Assembly (NCBI RefSeq): GCF_011386835.1
Contig: NC_088795.1
Span: 121,165,434 to 121,229,433, forward strand
Reading direction: 5' to 3'
Length of the DNA: 64,000 nucleotides
From: Chrysemys picta bellii
Taxonomy: Eukaryota > Chordata > Testudines > Emydidae
This document shows, piece after piece, positions 1 through 11,886 of this stretch. The translations under genes and the position numbers were made by a program. Numbering within the stretch: position 1 is the first letter of the stretch; each line of letters starts with the position of its first letter. Under the pieces are notes generated by a model that did no database searches, had not been told where the DNA came from, and worked only from the letters and a program-made list of their open reading frames with translations.

Positions 1-539
1 ATGTCCCCATTGTCTTTTATCTCCTATGTTTCCAGCATTGATGTACAGACTCTTTCCAGGAGCTGACAGAAGGTGCTTTGAACGTTTCTGAAGAAATCCA
101 CAGGGGAGTTATTAGTTCTCATAGCATTGCTCAATGACATTACCTCTTTGATGTTGTCATCACTCATCATTGAATCCATTTATTCTCCTCAATATGTTAT
201 GGGGCCCAGGTGTGAGGTTTTTTGTAACAGGCTGATAACTGAAAAGCTGAAAGAAAAACACATAGTTAAGGTTGTACTGCCGAGGCTCCCAGCCAGCATA
301 ATTCAACTCTGGTTGGTGGAATTAGTCCACTAGTCAGTTTTAGTTGCACCTAAAGAGTCCCTCTAATGGAACTTACTTATTTTACTTTTTTCTTACATGA
401 TATAATTCCCAAATAAATTACTGTTAAATGCAAAAAACAAAACAACAAACCACCCCCTGATATTTTAAACTTATGGTTTTGAAAGAAAATATGAAAATAC
501 CATGAAGTTGAAATATAAGGGGCTTAATTATGACATCAC

Positions 540-625
540 ACCAATTTTACACTTGTGTAATTCCACTGACTTCAGTGGAGATACTCCTGGTTTAAGTGAA
601 AGCAGACTCAGGCCTGCTGTTCCCA
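540..625. repeat. Small palindromic interspersed repeat
   Basis: The centre at 562-579 reads TCCACTGACTTCAGTGGA, two 8-base arms around a 2-base spacer. Flanking words such as ACACTTGTGTAA and a terminal CAGGCCTG-like word recur at other sites in this window (for example 12990-13090 and 44287-44402). I infer an old non-autonomous family; its class is not established here. Confidence 0.45.
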
Positions 626-2829
626 TAACACCGTATTTTGATGCATACAAAATAAGCAACAGAAAGCAACTTCCCCTGGCTTTTCTTGGGGAAGGAGCTT
701 AAGGAGGCTATTTGGAGGATGGAATGTTGTACATGTGTTTATATTCTGTGAAGGGCGAGAGGAGGTAGCGGGGTAGCTGTTTTGTTCTAGGGATCAAGAG
801 GCCATTGGTGAGGGATCATTTTACATTTATTTTTTCCATGTTAGTGGTTTTTTAAACATTCCCGTCCCTCCCTTCCTCCCTCCCATGGACCTTATGATAG
901 ACATAATGGATGGAATTTTCAGATGTGTCCAGTATTAGTTGAACTCTGCTCCCATTGAAGTCACTAGTAGGCAATACTCAGCCTATCTGTGTGCAAAGTG
1001 ATTGAGTTACAATAGCTTTAGGTACCACAACTTTGAATTTCTTGGTCTGTTTGAAACCTCTGCCAGAATGATTCATCAGTTAACATTTTTTATTTAATTT
1101 CCCAGAGTTTGATTCTTTTTGTACTTTTTTTAAATTGTATGTTTATTGTTTTAAGGGAAGCAGACTCCATTCAGAGACTCTTACCCCACAAAGCTGACCA
1201 TGTATAATAATAATAATACATAATTAATACAAATATGAGGTACGGTATCACAAATAATTTTATTTTTACTTGTACTGTAGTTTATATATTTAAAGTAGGG
1301 AACTATGACTGATTGCATATGCAGTGTGTTTATGTCTTTGAATATGAGATTAAAAAAAAATGACCATTAGAAGAATGTTTTTGGGTTTGGAATCAACGTT
1401 GAAAATTGAAGTAGCTTTTAGACACTTAGCTCCTGCTGTGCTTATTCTAATTTGCAATTTGCTGGGATTCACTCTTAAAATGTCACTAGGGGGTACTGCT
1501 TCATCCCAATGAACAAATCGAGGCAGTTCCGTGGCTGAAAGTAGCTGATTGTCAAGAAACTAATTTCCTAGATGACATCTTCAGAGAAAAATGCACAGTG
1601 ACAAACTTTTCATTTCAGATTAAATCAATTGGCACATCATAGGCAAAATCTTTGCTGATTTTTAATTGCCAAATATCTTAGGAAGCTAATGTGTACATGA
1701 GGGCTTAGTGATAATGAATGAGTAACATGGCATCATGTAGGGTTCAGAAGGCTGAAATACTAGAAAAATGTAATCTGTTTACATCATCCAGTTCACACAG
1801 GTGAAAGTATTCCTATTTGCCCTTCACAGATTAACAGGGGATCATTTAGAAAAATACTTTGATTTTTTTTTATTTTTTCCAGTCAGGTTCTTTGTTGGGC
1901 CTTCACCTCTCCCCTATTCTGAGCCTCACCTCACATTCTGTGCATGAGCATCCTATCCATCATGTGGAGCAAGTTCTCCACAAACTCCCTGATAGTGGTC
2001 ATCTTGCAAAACCTGTTGAGGTGTGACAATCTGTGATTTTCCTCCCGCTGCCACCTGCATAGGATTATGAGGAAGGTCCTTGCAAAGGGTGTGTGTGTGG
2101 GGAGGGAGGCTGTTAAAAGTCCTAAGGATCCACTTGAGAGGTACGTTTAGTGCGGTTGCTTGTATTAAGAGTTGACCATTAGACAGTATGTAATCTAATC
2201 CTTTCCTGTCATTGTGTGCACAGCACAGCTGTGGCCATGCATTACTTTTGCTCACTAGTACACATACACACACACATTGGTCTAATGGAAGAAACTAGAC
2301 CTCACCAGTCTAACGGGGAGAAAATGAAGACGTTTTTTGGTAGTACAACATTCTATCTCCCATCTCTTTGGCAGTTCTACTTTAAAGGACTGAGAGGAGA
2401 TGAATACAGAAACCCTCAGCTAGATGAATGGATAAATGTAGTAAGAAAAAAAGGCTCCTGCAACCTGAGTTCTTTAATGCTTATATAAAACCATTCCCTG
2501 TAAAGGTGGACTCTGAAAAGTATTTTAAGATGCAATGCAGCTGACAATTAAATATAACTACAAGCAAAGCTCATGCCCCATCTGTCAGCCATAAATGCAG
2601 GTAGCCGTTAACCACATTAAAAAGGATTCCTTTACCTTATGAAAAAACATTTGTTTGATTTCAAATGATTGGGAATGATGTTATCAACCACTCAACTACA
2701 GTTACAGATGTGGAACTAGAAGAACAACTACTTAAATAACACTATTTTAAAGACAGGTTTTACATATATGATTTATATATATGTGAGTTGTATTATTTAA
2801 GGAAGAGATTTGAACAGGCCCAATGGGCA

Positions 2830-2905
2830 GGTAAGCATGCAGCTCCCACTGAAAGTCAATGGGAGTTGGGAACTTAATTCCCCTTTATACCTGTGGAAAT
2901 CTGTC
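2830..2905. repeat. Small palindromic interspersed repeat
   Basis: The core at 2841-2866 contains CTCCCA and TGGGAG arms around a CTGAAAGTCAA centre. This matches the style of the other palindromic repeats in the window, whose common feature is a centre resembling TCCCATTGACTTCAATGGGA. Confidence 0.4.
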
Positions 2906-3059
2906 CCCAAATCAGTTGGTGGATTTTTGTTTGTTTGTTTACTGTTTGATAAATTTGAAAAAACAAAACAGAATTCATCTCAGGGCTCTTAAAATACAGT
3001 TAAAGGCATCCAGAATGTAGGGAAGACAGAAAAGGGAGCACCCTGCTTTGATACACATA

Positions 3060-3185
3060 GGGTGGGATTTGAAAAAATCTTCAGCTCTGGTCTGCTGCTC
3101 CCACTGAAGTCAGTGCCAAAACTCCCCCAGTGTCAATGGAGCAGAGTGAAGGACAGTGCTGCGCACTTTTGAAAACTCCCTACAT
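3060..3185. repeat. Small palindromic interspersed repeat
   Basis: Outer arms GGGATTTGAAAAAATC and GCACTTTTGAAAACTCCC are roughly complementary, and the middle holds the CTCCCACTGAAGTCAGTG type core. It is probably a member of the same palindromic group as 28955-29105 and 38157-38290. Confidence 0.4.
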
Positions 3186-3857
3186 TTTAACTGAACAGAA
3201 ATCAAAACCAAACTGGGATAAGCGTAACATTCTCTCAGTTCAGTGGAGACCTGATATATCCCAAGTGTCTATATGGGTCACATTGCACAACACCAGCTGA
3301 TGACATAGCAGGACCTAGCACTGCAATGGGATCTAGTACATCAGTAAGTACATGATGAATTCACAGGTTGAACATACTCTCAACCAAGTCACCTCTGTCC
3401 TTGCATTTGGCATCTTGCTGCTTTAATAGCTAATGGCCATTCCCCAGTGACAGCCATAAGCTCTCCTCCAGCATCCCTCTGTAAGTTTAAGGCCCTGTGG
3501 TCTTGCAGTCAGAGAAGCCAACAAATGGGTGAGTGCTGTCATTCAGGAGATGTTGGCATCAAAGGCAGAATTCAACTCCTGTGGCTCATCAGGATGCAAC
3601 ATGGATATATATACACCCATGATGCCATCTTTTTAAGTGGCACTTTACAGCATCTGTCTGTATGGGGGCAATTGTTATTCCTTTCCCCTGCCTGGCTGTA
3701 GTTCAGGCACAAGCCTGGATCACTAATTGCATATCGGGCACTGCCAGGTTGCTGCAGAATCAGCTTTTGGTGGTGGTTCCACATCACCCACCTCCTCACT
3801 GGCACAGTTGTTAGTTTTATTTTGTTTTGGGGTTTTTGTTTTCTTGCTCATTACGCG

Positions 3858-3960
3858 AGGAAGGATGTCCTAGTGGCTGGGTTGCTAGGCTAGGACTCAA
3901 GAGGTTTATGTTCAATTCCCTGCTCCACCACAAGCTTCCATAGTTATGTTGGTAAAAGTC
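3858..3960 (+). mobile_element. MIR SINE, 5' tRNA-like half
   Basis: The stretch resembles the tRNA-derived head of MIR. A degraded B-box-like word GGTTTATGTTCAATTCC lies at 3904-3920, followed by CTGCTCCACCA and a degraded version of the MIR core up to AAGTC at 3960. The element stops there and resumes at 4137 with the expected next words, so the MITE at 3961-4136 has split it. MIR is an ancient, inactive Pol III SINE of amniotes. Confidence 0.6.
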
Positions 3961-4136
3961 CTACAGTAGATGCAGTTATACCATTATAACTGTGCTTATG
4001 CCCATTGGGGGAATCAGCATAAGCTATAGTGGTATAAGCACTTTTACACCAATATAAGTGCATGCATGCTAGAAGGTCATACTAGTTATCTACACCGATA
4101 AACTATACGGGAGAAACCTTTCTACTATAGACAAGG
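3961..4136. mobile_element. MITE with GTCTACAC-type ends, inserted in a MIR
   Basis: The right end CTACTATAGACAAGG resembles the TAGTGTAGAC terminus of the MITEs at 5904-6178 and 45302-45534. The left end CCTACAGTAGATGC is a degraded inverted counterpart. The interior repeats words such as TTATACC, CATTATAACT and TATAAGTG. There is no coding capacity. Its position inside a continuous MIR makes the boundaries fairly secure, although no clean target duplication is visible. Confidence 0.55.
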
Positions 4137-4275
4137 CTTTAGCGTCTATATGCCTCGGTTCTCCATCTGTAAATGGGGATAACAGTACTTCCTACCTCTC
4201 ATGGGGTGTTGTGAAGATTAATGTATTAACGACTGAGGTGCTCAGATAGTACAGTGGTTGGGATATATAAACAGC
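4137..4275 (+). mobile_element. MIR SINE, 3' half
   Basis: Contains the diagnostic MIR core words TGCCTCGGTTCTCCATCTG, AAATGGGGATAACAGTA, CCTACCTC and GGGTGTTGTGAAGATTAA in the right order. It continues the 5' half at 3858-3960 in the same orientation. The far 3' end fades out near 4275. Confidence 0.75.
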
Positions 4276-5903
4276 AGAGACAGAGGCTTTTTGGAAAAAT
4301 GGTTCCCTTCCCAACTCACGAATAATCATTTAAATGGTGTGATTACTAGCACCACTGTGCATTCACAAGATTGTCGGTATTTGTGGGAATACTCATGTAC
4401 ATAACATTTTGCTTGCCAGCATTTTTACAGATAGAGAGTAAAAATTGGTTGCCAATACCATCAAATTGAGTCCATGGGCTGATTTATTCACATGTACTCT
4501 TCTGCTCAGTTCACCCAGATATAATCCACACATTTGGCATTTAAGAGCCTGGTAAGCAATGATATTATTTTAATTAAATGCCATTTGGCTAGGGCAGTCT
4601 TTGGAAGAAAAAATGTATCAAGAAACTCAGACAAATGCTGACATTAACATTATCCTGTGTTTTTAAGTAATTAAAATAGAAATCAGTCAAGCATGTCATA
4701 TTCCAGTGCATTTGTCTTAAGGCTTTAGAATAGCTGTATTACTGTAACCATTCAAATACACTTAATGCAAAATTCTGTGCTTAGCGCAGAGTCTGAATTA
4801 GTTTTATGCTTATATGGTTCTGTGTCTAAGTCCATGAATGACACTTAAGGTCTGCAGTAAGGGGCAAATTGTGCCCTTCAGCCACATAGATGAAACTTGG
4901 ATTCAGTTGAAGTGATCCACATAGGGGAGCAGACTGTGGGAAGCTTATGCAGGGGACTGCATCTCCAGGGCACAGTGGAGTGCAGCTCTGCAGATCTTCT
5001 CTGCACAGTCTGGAAGATACATCACTTCATGGATCCACCAGGCCAGCCTGCCATATGACTACTGCCATCATGGGGGCCTCTGGCCCCCATGGATTGCACA
5101 CTGATGAGAGGATTCTCTTCTATCTCCCTGGAGCATGGGCATAGCCCCACTTCTCCTCACTCCTTTTTGGCACCAGTCTCCTGAGCATAGGGACTGGAAT
5201 TGTCTAACCTTTGCATGGTTGGGGCTGGAGGCTACTTACATTTCCCCCTGCCCGACCCCACAAAGACCATTCAGAATCCAGCCCTACCTCAGTAATTTTT
5301 ATGCAGACTCAATAAAGTAAACTGCTGAAGTGAATAATCACTTGGAAACAAACCTATTACTCAAGTGAAGGAATCATTAATCATGCACTGACAACGCAAG
5401 TGTCTCGAGTTAGAGCATTAAAATAATTTTGGAAGGAAGGCAGGTTATATAGCCTTTAACCACATAAGAGAACTATATGTACTTTGCTGCAAATACAATT
5501 GGATCTGAAAGCATACCTCACTGTGCATAGCTCAGCTTCCTTGCTTTCACTGCTTGTCACTGCCATGATGCATAAAAATAGAGGTAGCATTCCAGTAGGG
5601 AAAGCTTATTATTTGCACTTACTTCATTATTCTATGAATTTACTGGTTTATTATAGCTGAAAGATTCCATTCATCCCTCCCAACCCCCTTTCAAAGCAGT
5701 TTAAAAATGCAGCAATAAATCAATGGCACAATCAGAGGGAAAACCCACAGTCTCTTGTGTGAAATGCAAAGTATGAGCTAAATCTAGCCCAGGACCCAAT
5801 CCAGCTTCTAGCAGCATACCTATGGCAGTAGCTCCCAGTAGCAGAAAACCACTGTAGAGAAGATACAGCTATACCAAATGGCCACAACCTTTTCTCTGGG
5901 CTA
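4276..5903. other. No gene seen; unclassified AT-rich DNA
   Basis: Only short open frames without domains. No tandem array, RNA gene or clear transposon end was recognised. Old decayed repeats are likely but cannot be named. Confidence 0.55.
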
Positions 5904-6178
5904 GTCTACACTACCCGCCCGGATCGGCGGGTAGAAATCGATCTCTCAGGGATCGATTTATCACGTCTCATCTAGACGGATAAATCGATCCTCGAATCGA
6001 CACGCTTACTCCCACCTCGTCAGGAAGAGTAAGCGCCGTCGACGGGGGAGCCGCGGCGGTCGATTTGCCGCCTTCCTCACAGCGGGGTAAGTCAAATAGG
6101 ATACGCCGAATTCAGCTACTCTATTCGTGTAGCTGAATTTGCGTATCTTAAATCGACCCCCCCCCCCTTAGTGTAGAC
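5904..6178. mobile_element. CpG-rich MITE with 10-bp perfect terminal inverted repeats
   Basis: The ends are GTCTACACTA (5904-5913) and TAGTGTAGAC (6169-6178), exact reverse complements. The 275 bp between them has no reading frame of note but contains nested hairpins, for example words around ATCGATC and GATAAATCGAT, AGTAAGCG and CGCTTACTC, and GAATTCAGCTAC and GTAGCTGAATT. There are more than 25 CpG dinucleotides, unusual for an old vertebrate repeat. A run of nine C residues sits just inside the right end. The same terminus occurs at 45302-45534 and at the right end of 40878-41424. I see no clear target duplication, so the superfamily is open. Confidence 0.75.
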
Positions 6179-8276
6179 CTTCTGTTATGGGTCTGATGGA
6201 AGACTAGCAAAGGTAAAAAACTGGGTGACACTAGCATGGTAATATACTGATCCAGTGCGTACCTATGCCAGCCTTTGCCAGTGGGGCCCCTACTGTGAAT
6301 CTTGACTACAACTGTGAGCTGCCCTGCTGTGATGGGAACCCTGAGAAAGGCATGTGGCATCATTTCCTGCCCTCACTTGGGGTGACTTCTTCCTGGACAT
6401 AGTGGGGAAGCCTGGTACAGGGAGGTGTAATTTGTATCCCTGAGTGAATGTGTTAATTTCTTTAGTGGTCTGATGTGAAGACAAAGTACACCTCTTCCAA
6501 AGTATAGCTATCTCCTTAGGACTAGTATATGCATATATAAATAGTGTGTATATATATATATTTCCAACCACTGTATTCTTTGGTATGATAAATGCAGTTT
6601 AGGTAGGTAAAGAAATATCTTCTGCTTCAGCTTACCTGGCACAGTTTTACTTGTCAACAATACACAGTACTAAATGTCATTCCTGGAAATCCTGGCTCTG
6701 GAAGATACACTGGTACTACTGGAAATGTACTTAGCGGCCAGTGAATCAGCATTCACAGGGTTGAAATTCAATGCATTCATTTCCAGGAATGCTATGATTT
6801 ATGAAGCTAGACTTCCTGAACTGGTGATTGACAAGGCAAGAGAAATAATACAGGGACTTTCAAATATGAAACCAATGTATTCCATATGTAAGCTAACGCA
6901 ACAAAGAAGTCAATTTCTTAAGACATACTTGCAACTGCTTTTAAAAATTACTTAAGAAAGAGTAAAATAAACAATCTTAATAATTTTTCCACTGCAGATT
7001 CAGTTTCTTTCCTGATGTCAAGCCCAAAGTTTCTGTGGAACCTGGAATAGGATGGATGTAATTTAAATTAACAGGACCAGTTAAGACTACTCCCATGCTG
7101 CTGGTTCCATGACCTGTTGGATGGATGCTTCTGCTATACAGTAGTATGGTATATAGTTATTATCATGCCAGGAATAGTTAACTGCCTTTGCCTCTTGCAG
7201 TTTCAAATGAGCAGAGGTACACCAGTCTGATAGCAGCAGTCACTTCAGTGTTGTCATTATTTATATTGCAGTATATCCCAGTGGCTCTGTGGTTAGTTAC
7301 AAAGTCTGAAGATGATAAAATCATATCTCTAAAAAATCCTTGAAGAGAGCCCTTATAGGGACAACACTCCTTTCCTGCCAGATAGCTGGACAAATGAGTT
7401 TTCCGTTCTTTACTTCTGACTATTTGATGAACTAGTTTTAAGAGAACCCTCTAGCAAAATCAGTAAAATTAGTAAGATATAAAATCCTTTGTTATGCCTA
7501 ATATCTTTGGAAACATATTTTTTAAAGTTGGTGGAATTTCATAAACATGTCTATTGTTATGGAGATCACAAAAAGTAAATTACTGTTCCCTTTTTCTAAA
7601 AGCAATGACCATTGTTATGAACATACTAAACCTCTGTGACTGATTAATTTAAAATAATGTCTTTGTTTCAGTGAGTTAAATATGCAGTAATCTGGAATTA
7701 TTTTTTTATGAAGGCTTATGAGTACATTTAAAATATAAAACCAGCTTAGAAATACTGATTAAGAAAATGTAAAAAAGAGACAAGCTGCATCATGTATTCC
7801 ATAATATTTAATGTTGTATTCAGCAGGACAGTAAGGACTTGCCCTTACTACAAAGTTTTTGCAAATATTTCTCTGACAAGCTTCAGGGTATATCAAAAAA
7901 CCCGTGACTGACATTGTTTATTCCCATGTTTAGTGCTTTTAATTAGGTACCTTCTGCATGTCCAGTCTTCACCTTCTGGCATGCCATGGAAAACATGCTC
8001 CATTTTCTTTAGAAAGAAATTGCAGAAGAATGTTTTTTTCTAATGTGATTTGCTTCATTTGGGTTCAGGGATTTGGCTCGAAGGGGGTGATCAGGGAAGA
8101 GAGGAGTGAAGACAGTGGGAAGAGGGAAGGGCCTGGGCAGAGTTGGTGCATGGCCGGGGCAGAGCAGGGTGGAGAATGGGCGGGGCCACAGGTGGGCTGG
8201 GGAGCTAGCCTCCCCAAGTGGCAGCTTCACCCACTGCCCATGACAGCAGGTAAAAGCGGGTCGGCTCCCGCACACC
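6179..8276. other. No gene seen; unclassified DNA
   Basis: Open frames such as 6674-6955 (93 codons) have no motif I recognise and no codon or splice support. The purine-rich G stretch from about 8075 to 8190 leads into the GC-rich element that follows. There is a short TA run near 6550. Confidence 0.5.
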
Positions 8277-8860
8277 CAGTGTGCACTGCAGTCTCCTTAG
8301 CAGGGACAGTTCTATGGTTTTTGATGTCCCAAGCACGACAGTCAGGCGGCTTTTGGTGGCACGCCTGCGGGCAGTCCGCTGGCCACGCGGATTCGGCGGC
8401 ATGCCTGCGGGAGGTCCCCCAGTGCCGCACCTTCAGCGTCCCCGCCGCCGAATTACCGCTGAAGCTGCGGGATCAGAGACCTCCCGCAGGCATGCCGCCG
8501 AAGGCAGCCTGACCGCCGCCCTCACAACAACCGGCATGCTGCCCCCTGCAGCTTGCCGCCCCAGGCACGCGCTTGCTGCACTGGTGCCAGGAGCTGCCCC
8601 TGCTCCTTAGGCGGGGCCGTATTCACAGAGCCAAATGCGTCGGCACCACTCATTCTGCATGAGGGAGAGGGTACGGGGCTCTCTGCGGGGAACTGTGACT
8701 CTCCACCACCGTGAGGTGTGCTGGGCGGCTCGGTATCCTTTGCTGCCTTGTCCTTCTCCCCCCTGGCTGTGAGCCCAGGCTGCCATCGGGCATAAGGGCC
8801 CCAGTTTAATAATACTGCATAGGGCCCCATAAATCCTAATGACGGCCCTGAGTACAGGTC
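8277..8860. mobile_element. GC-rich non-autonomous element, probably DNA transposon-derived
   Basis: Composition changes sharply from AT-rich flanks to GC- and CpG-rich sequence at about 8330-8640 and falls again by 8860. The right end CCTAATGACGGCCCTG (8839-8854) resembles the terminus of a dispersed turtle repeat I recall, but no matching inverted end is visible on the left, so the copy may be truncated or composite. A perfect 25-base inverted repeat lies inside (8392-8502). Long open frames on both strands here (up to 184 codons) follow from the few stop codons in GC-rich DNA and show no domains. Confidence 0.5.
8392..8502. repeat. Perfect 25-bp inverted repeat with 61-bp spacer
   Basis: Arm 8392-8416 begins TTCGGCGGCATGCC and ends GGGAGGTC. 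Arm 8478-8502 begins GACCTCCC and ends GGCATGCCGCCGAA. The arms are exact reverse complements over 25 bases and would form a strong stem. The spacer is also CpG-rich. Confidence 0.9.
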
Positions 8861-11779
8861 ATGGAGCACTACTGTCATCTGCTTCCACCCGGAAGTGCTG
8901 CTTATCAGTCGGGCTGCTGCAGACAGCACCAGCTGATGTTTCGGGATTGATGAAAGGTACAGCACAATACAGCTATCTGAACTTGAAGTGGGAAAGGCAT
9001 GGATCATGCTAGCAACATCCACATCTGAGAGAAGTAGTTGCAATCTTCTAGCAAGGTGAAGATGGTTAAAAAAACATTCCTGGATGCTATGATTGCATTG
9101 TAGTCTAACAGCAGCTAGGGACCCAACAGTGCCCCTAAACTGTGACCAAGAGTCACACTACCATGTCTGCCTTTCATCAGAATATCAGACATTGATATTT
9201 CAAGCCTTTTCCTATACTGCATTTTGACACGTCTGGTTCTGTTCCTGGAGATATGTATTTTTTTTCACATCTTGTATCTGAAATGATAGAATCTTTAAAA
9301 TTGTTTGGTTCAAATGTAACTCTAGAGGTGGGCAGTGGCTGTGAAGGGATCTTCTTTTTCCAAACTGGTTTTGCCATTCCTAGTTCTGACATAGTAGGTT
9401 GATATCCACAGTAGTGTGCAAAATGTGGTTTCCTGGGCTCTAATGCAACATATAAAACAAAGTACTTAGAGAAAATGGTTTCTATCCAAACATTTTTATA
9501 CTGGATACATGCCAAAAATATTTAAGTGAATTATGCTTCCCCTGTGAGTAAGTAAGTGCAAGTATATAACTGTAAGTAATATACATTTTTAGTGTACATA
9601 AAAGAAAAATAAGAACTTCAGGTGGCCTAAATAACCAAGTGATGTTTTTAATGAAAAAGCAATTACCCTGCTAGATCAGGTCTCTGTAGGATAAGAAATT
9701 GGAGAAAAGCTTGAAATTTCAATAAACATAAAATATATAGCAGGTTAAATGCACACCTCAAAAGGCAATTGTAAATTATTTCTTATAACATAAATAGAAC
9801 ATTTAAATTATAACTGAAGGAGAAAAGACAATAGTCATCTTAAGAAATAATGATTGTTGAACTCAGGGAAGAGGAAATATACATTTTAACAGGGGACACT
9901 TTTTTGATCAGCTTTGTTTTGTTGAGGGTTATTTATTCATTGTTAAATCATCCATGGGTAATCAAGTGTGGATAGGTGAGAAGGTAAAAGGCTTAGTGAT
10001 TTCCAAAACAAAACAAAAAACAAAAACAGTCTCAAATGGGAGGGTCCTGTATTTTCTGCAATTCCTAGGCTGCAGAATTTAGCTTAAACAGTGGTGGGTG
10101 CTACTGCCACCCCTAAGTAAAATGTCTGGAAAATTTTTGCTGCAGAAACCATTCATCTAAAGCTCAAATTCTGCAATCTGCTCTGTGCAGGTGTACCTAG
10201 CAGAGTCCTCTAATGTCAATGGCCTCTATATAGGCCCATACAGATCTGACTGAAGTGTGCAGAAAAATGAAATCAATAATTCTGACAGTTGAGAACTGCC
10301 CCATTCAACTTAATTTGGTATCAGCTCTGATGCTGAATGAAGACAATGTGAATTTTAACACCGTGAAGTATTTCTCTGCTAATCATATGAGAAGAAATAT
10401 TTAGCTAATGTGCTCATCCATTGTTTTTTGATTCAAGAATATGTCTATAGATATCATCAAGTGCTAATCATAACTTAAAGGTAAGCAACTGCGATCTCAT
10501 GATATCAGTGATGAATATCGGGGTGTGGGAAAATAGGTTGACTTCTCTGATCAAGAGATGCTGGGCTGGGGGAGTGGCCAAGATGTTCAAAAAGGGACGG
10601 TTAAAGTTAAGATACTAAATTCATACAATAGCTAATGAGGTGTAGTGCTTATTATGTATTTAACTGTACACTAATTTCCCTTTTATTTTGGGAAAATACT
10701 GAGTATATGTAACAACAGATAGTTGTTGGTACCTTCACTTTGATTGCTGTACTTGATTTTAATATGTCTATCTATAAATATCTATAGGTATAAACATATA
10801 ATATTAACTCCCTATGCTCCATGTGACAGAGTAGCAGTTTGACATGTGCCAACATAATTACCCGCTGGACCATGCTATAAATTGGCCAAATTGTAGAACC
10901 ATTTGACTGTATCACTGTGGGTTGTCATTACATCTTAACGCTGATTGTTATAACAAATAATCTGAATTTGCCTGGCAATAGAAATGGCAGTTATAAACCA
11001 CATGCCGGCCCCTACACCGCAAGGACGATCTAGAAATATCAACCATCAGTTCTGATAACTGAACCTGCTCTTACTAATGTTAATGGCAAAACTCCCAAAG
11101 ACTTCAACGGGAGTAGGATAGAGCCCTAGGGTAGCCGCTGTAGTAAAGGGAAGATGATAAGGGGAGCCTCTTCTTCAGCACAGTAGGGTGGTTTGACTGT
11201 GTGGAAAAATAGCAGAGCACTAAATCGGTGCTGTAGGTATGTTTGTCACACGAAACAATACAAAATAAAATTCAGGCTGGTTTTCCAGCATGGGTTTTCA
11301 GTGAGGTTAATCCCAGTTCTTTTACACAAATGCTATATTCTCTGTCCCTCATCTTTCATATTCACCGCAGTCCTGGGCAGAGCAGGGATTGGCATGCCAT
11401 TTTGGACCGGCTGTTATCAAGAGAGCACCTAATTTAATTATTAAAACAAAACAGTCACAGAGCATGCTTTAAATGTCATTATTGCCATTTAGAAATGTAC
11501 ATCATTTGCATTTCTTTTAATCAATTAGCCATTTAATTACATTATAAATGTATCACTGAATTGCAGAATCCTTTCCGCAGTGGACAGAACTCCATGAAAA
11601 TTTTGCTTGTGCTATTAGGATTTTATTTTTCATTTGTATTATGGTGTCCAATGGATGTACGGTATCTCACTAAGAACCACTTAGAATCACATTTGAATAT
11701 TTTGACCCTTAGCAGATTTTCTGGGGAAACATCCACTAGGAAAATGGAATTTGTTTTGCTACAAGGTGCCTCAGTGAGG
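8861..11779. other. No gene seen; unclassified DNA with a possible conserved noncoding patch
   Basis: No domain-bearing frame. An A-rich simple stretch lies near 10002-10027. A degraded palindromic repeat may occupy about 10155-10265. The block at about 11455-11580 is unusually rich in homeodomain-like words (TAATTA-type) and holds an octamer-like ATTTGCAT, which makes it a weak enhancer candidate. This is a hunch from base content alone. Confidence 0.45.
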
Positions 11780-11885
11780 AGGAGGGAGGAGAAATAGCTC
11801 AGTGGTTTGAGCATTGGCCCACTAAACCCAGGGTTGTGAGTTCAATCCTTGAGGGGGGGCCATTTAGGGATCTGGGGCAAAAAAA
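11780..11885 (+). mobile_element. Turtle tRNA-derived Pol III SINE, 3'-truncated
   Basis: A-box-like TAGCTCAGTGG (11795-11805) and B-box-like GGTTGTGAGTTCAATCC (11832-11848) are at tRNA spacing, followed by the SINE body words CATTTAGGGATCTGGGGCAAAA. It aligns with the fuller copy at 60320-60502 and then ends where the LTR-like block at 11887 starts. The CR1-like tail is missing. Confidence 0.8.
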
Positions 11886-11886
11886 T

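Larger units (their letters stand above)
1..3857. other. No gene seen; AT-rich unclassified DNA with short palindromic repeats
   Basis: All open frames here are short, lack recognisable domains and overlap one another on both strands. Small self-complementary repeats occur near 540-625, 2830-2905 and 3060-3185 and are listed separately. The minus strand from about 2280 to 1860 ends in an A-rich run after AATAAA-like bases, which could be a retroposed fragment, but no parent protein is recognisable. A TAA-type short run lies near 1206-1217. Nothing else stands out. Confidence 0.6.

Noticed and set aside
1860..2280. Possible processed pseudogene on the minus strand, ending in an A-rich run
   Set aside because: No parent protein could be identified and no flanking duplication was found. 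The A run is short and common in this AT-rich DNA.
6674..6955. 93-codon frame, considered as a small gene
   Set aside because: No family is recognised, there are no motifs, and no upstream or splice signals set it apart from chance frames.
7958..8512. 184-codon open frame, the second longest in the window
   Set aside because: It runs into a CpG-rich repeat where stop codons are rare. The product has no domain, and frames on the other strand are open as well.
8522..9043. 173-codon minus-strand open frame
   Set aside because: It overlaps the GC-rich element and its flank, shows no motif, and has no splice or start context that supports it.
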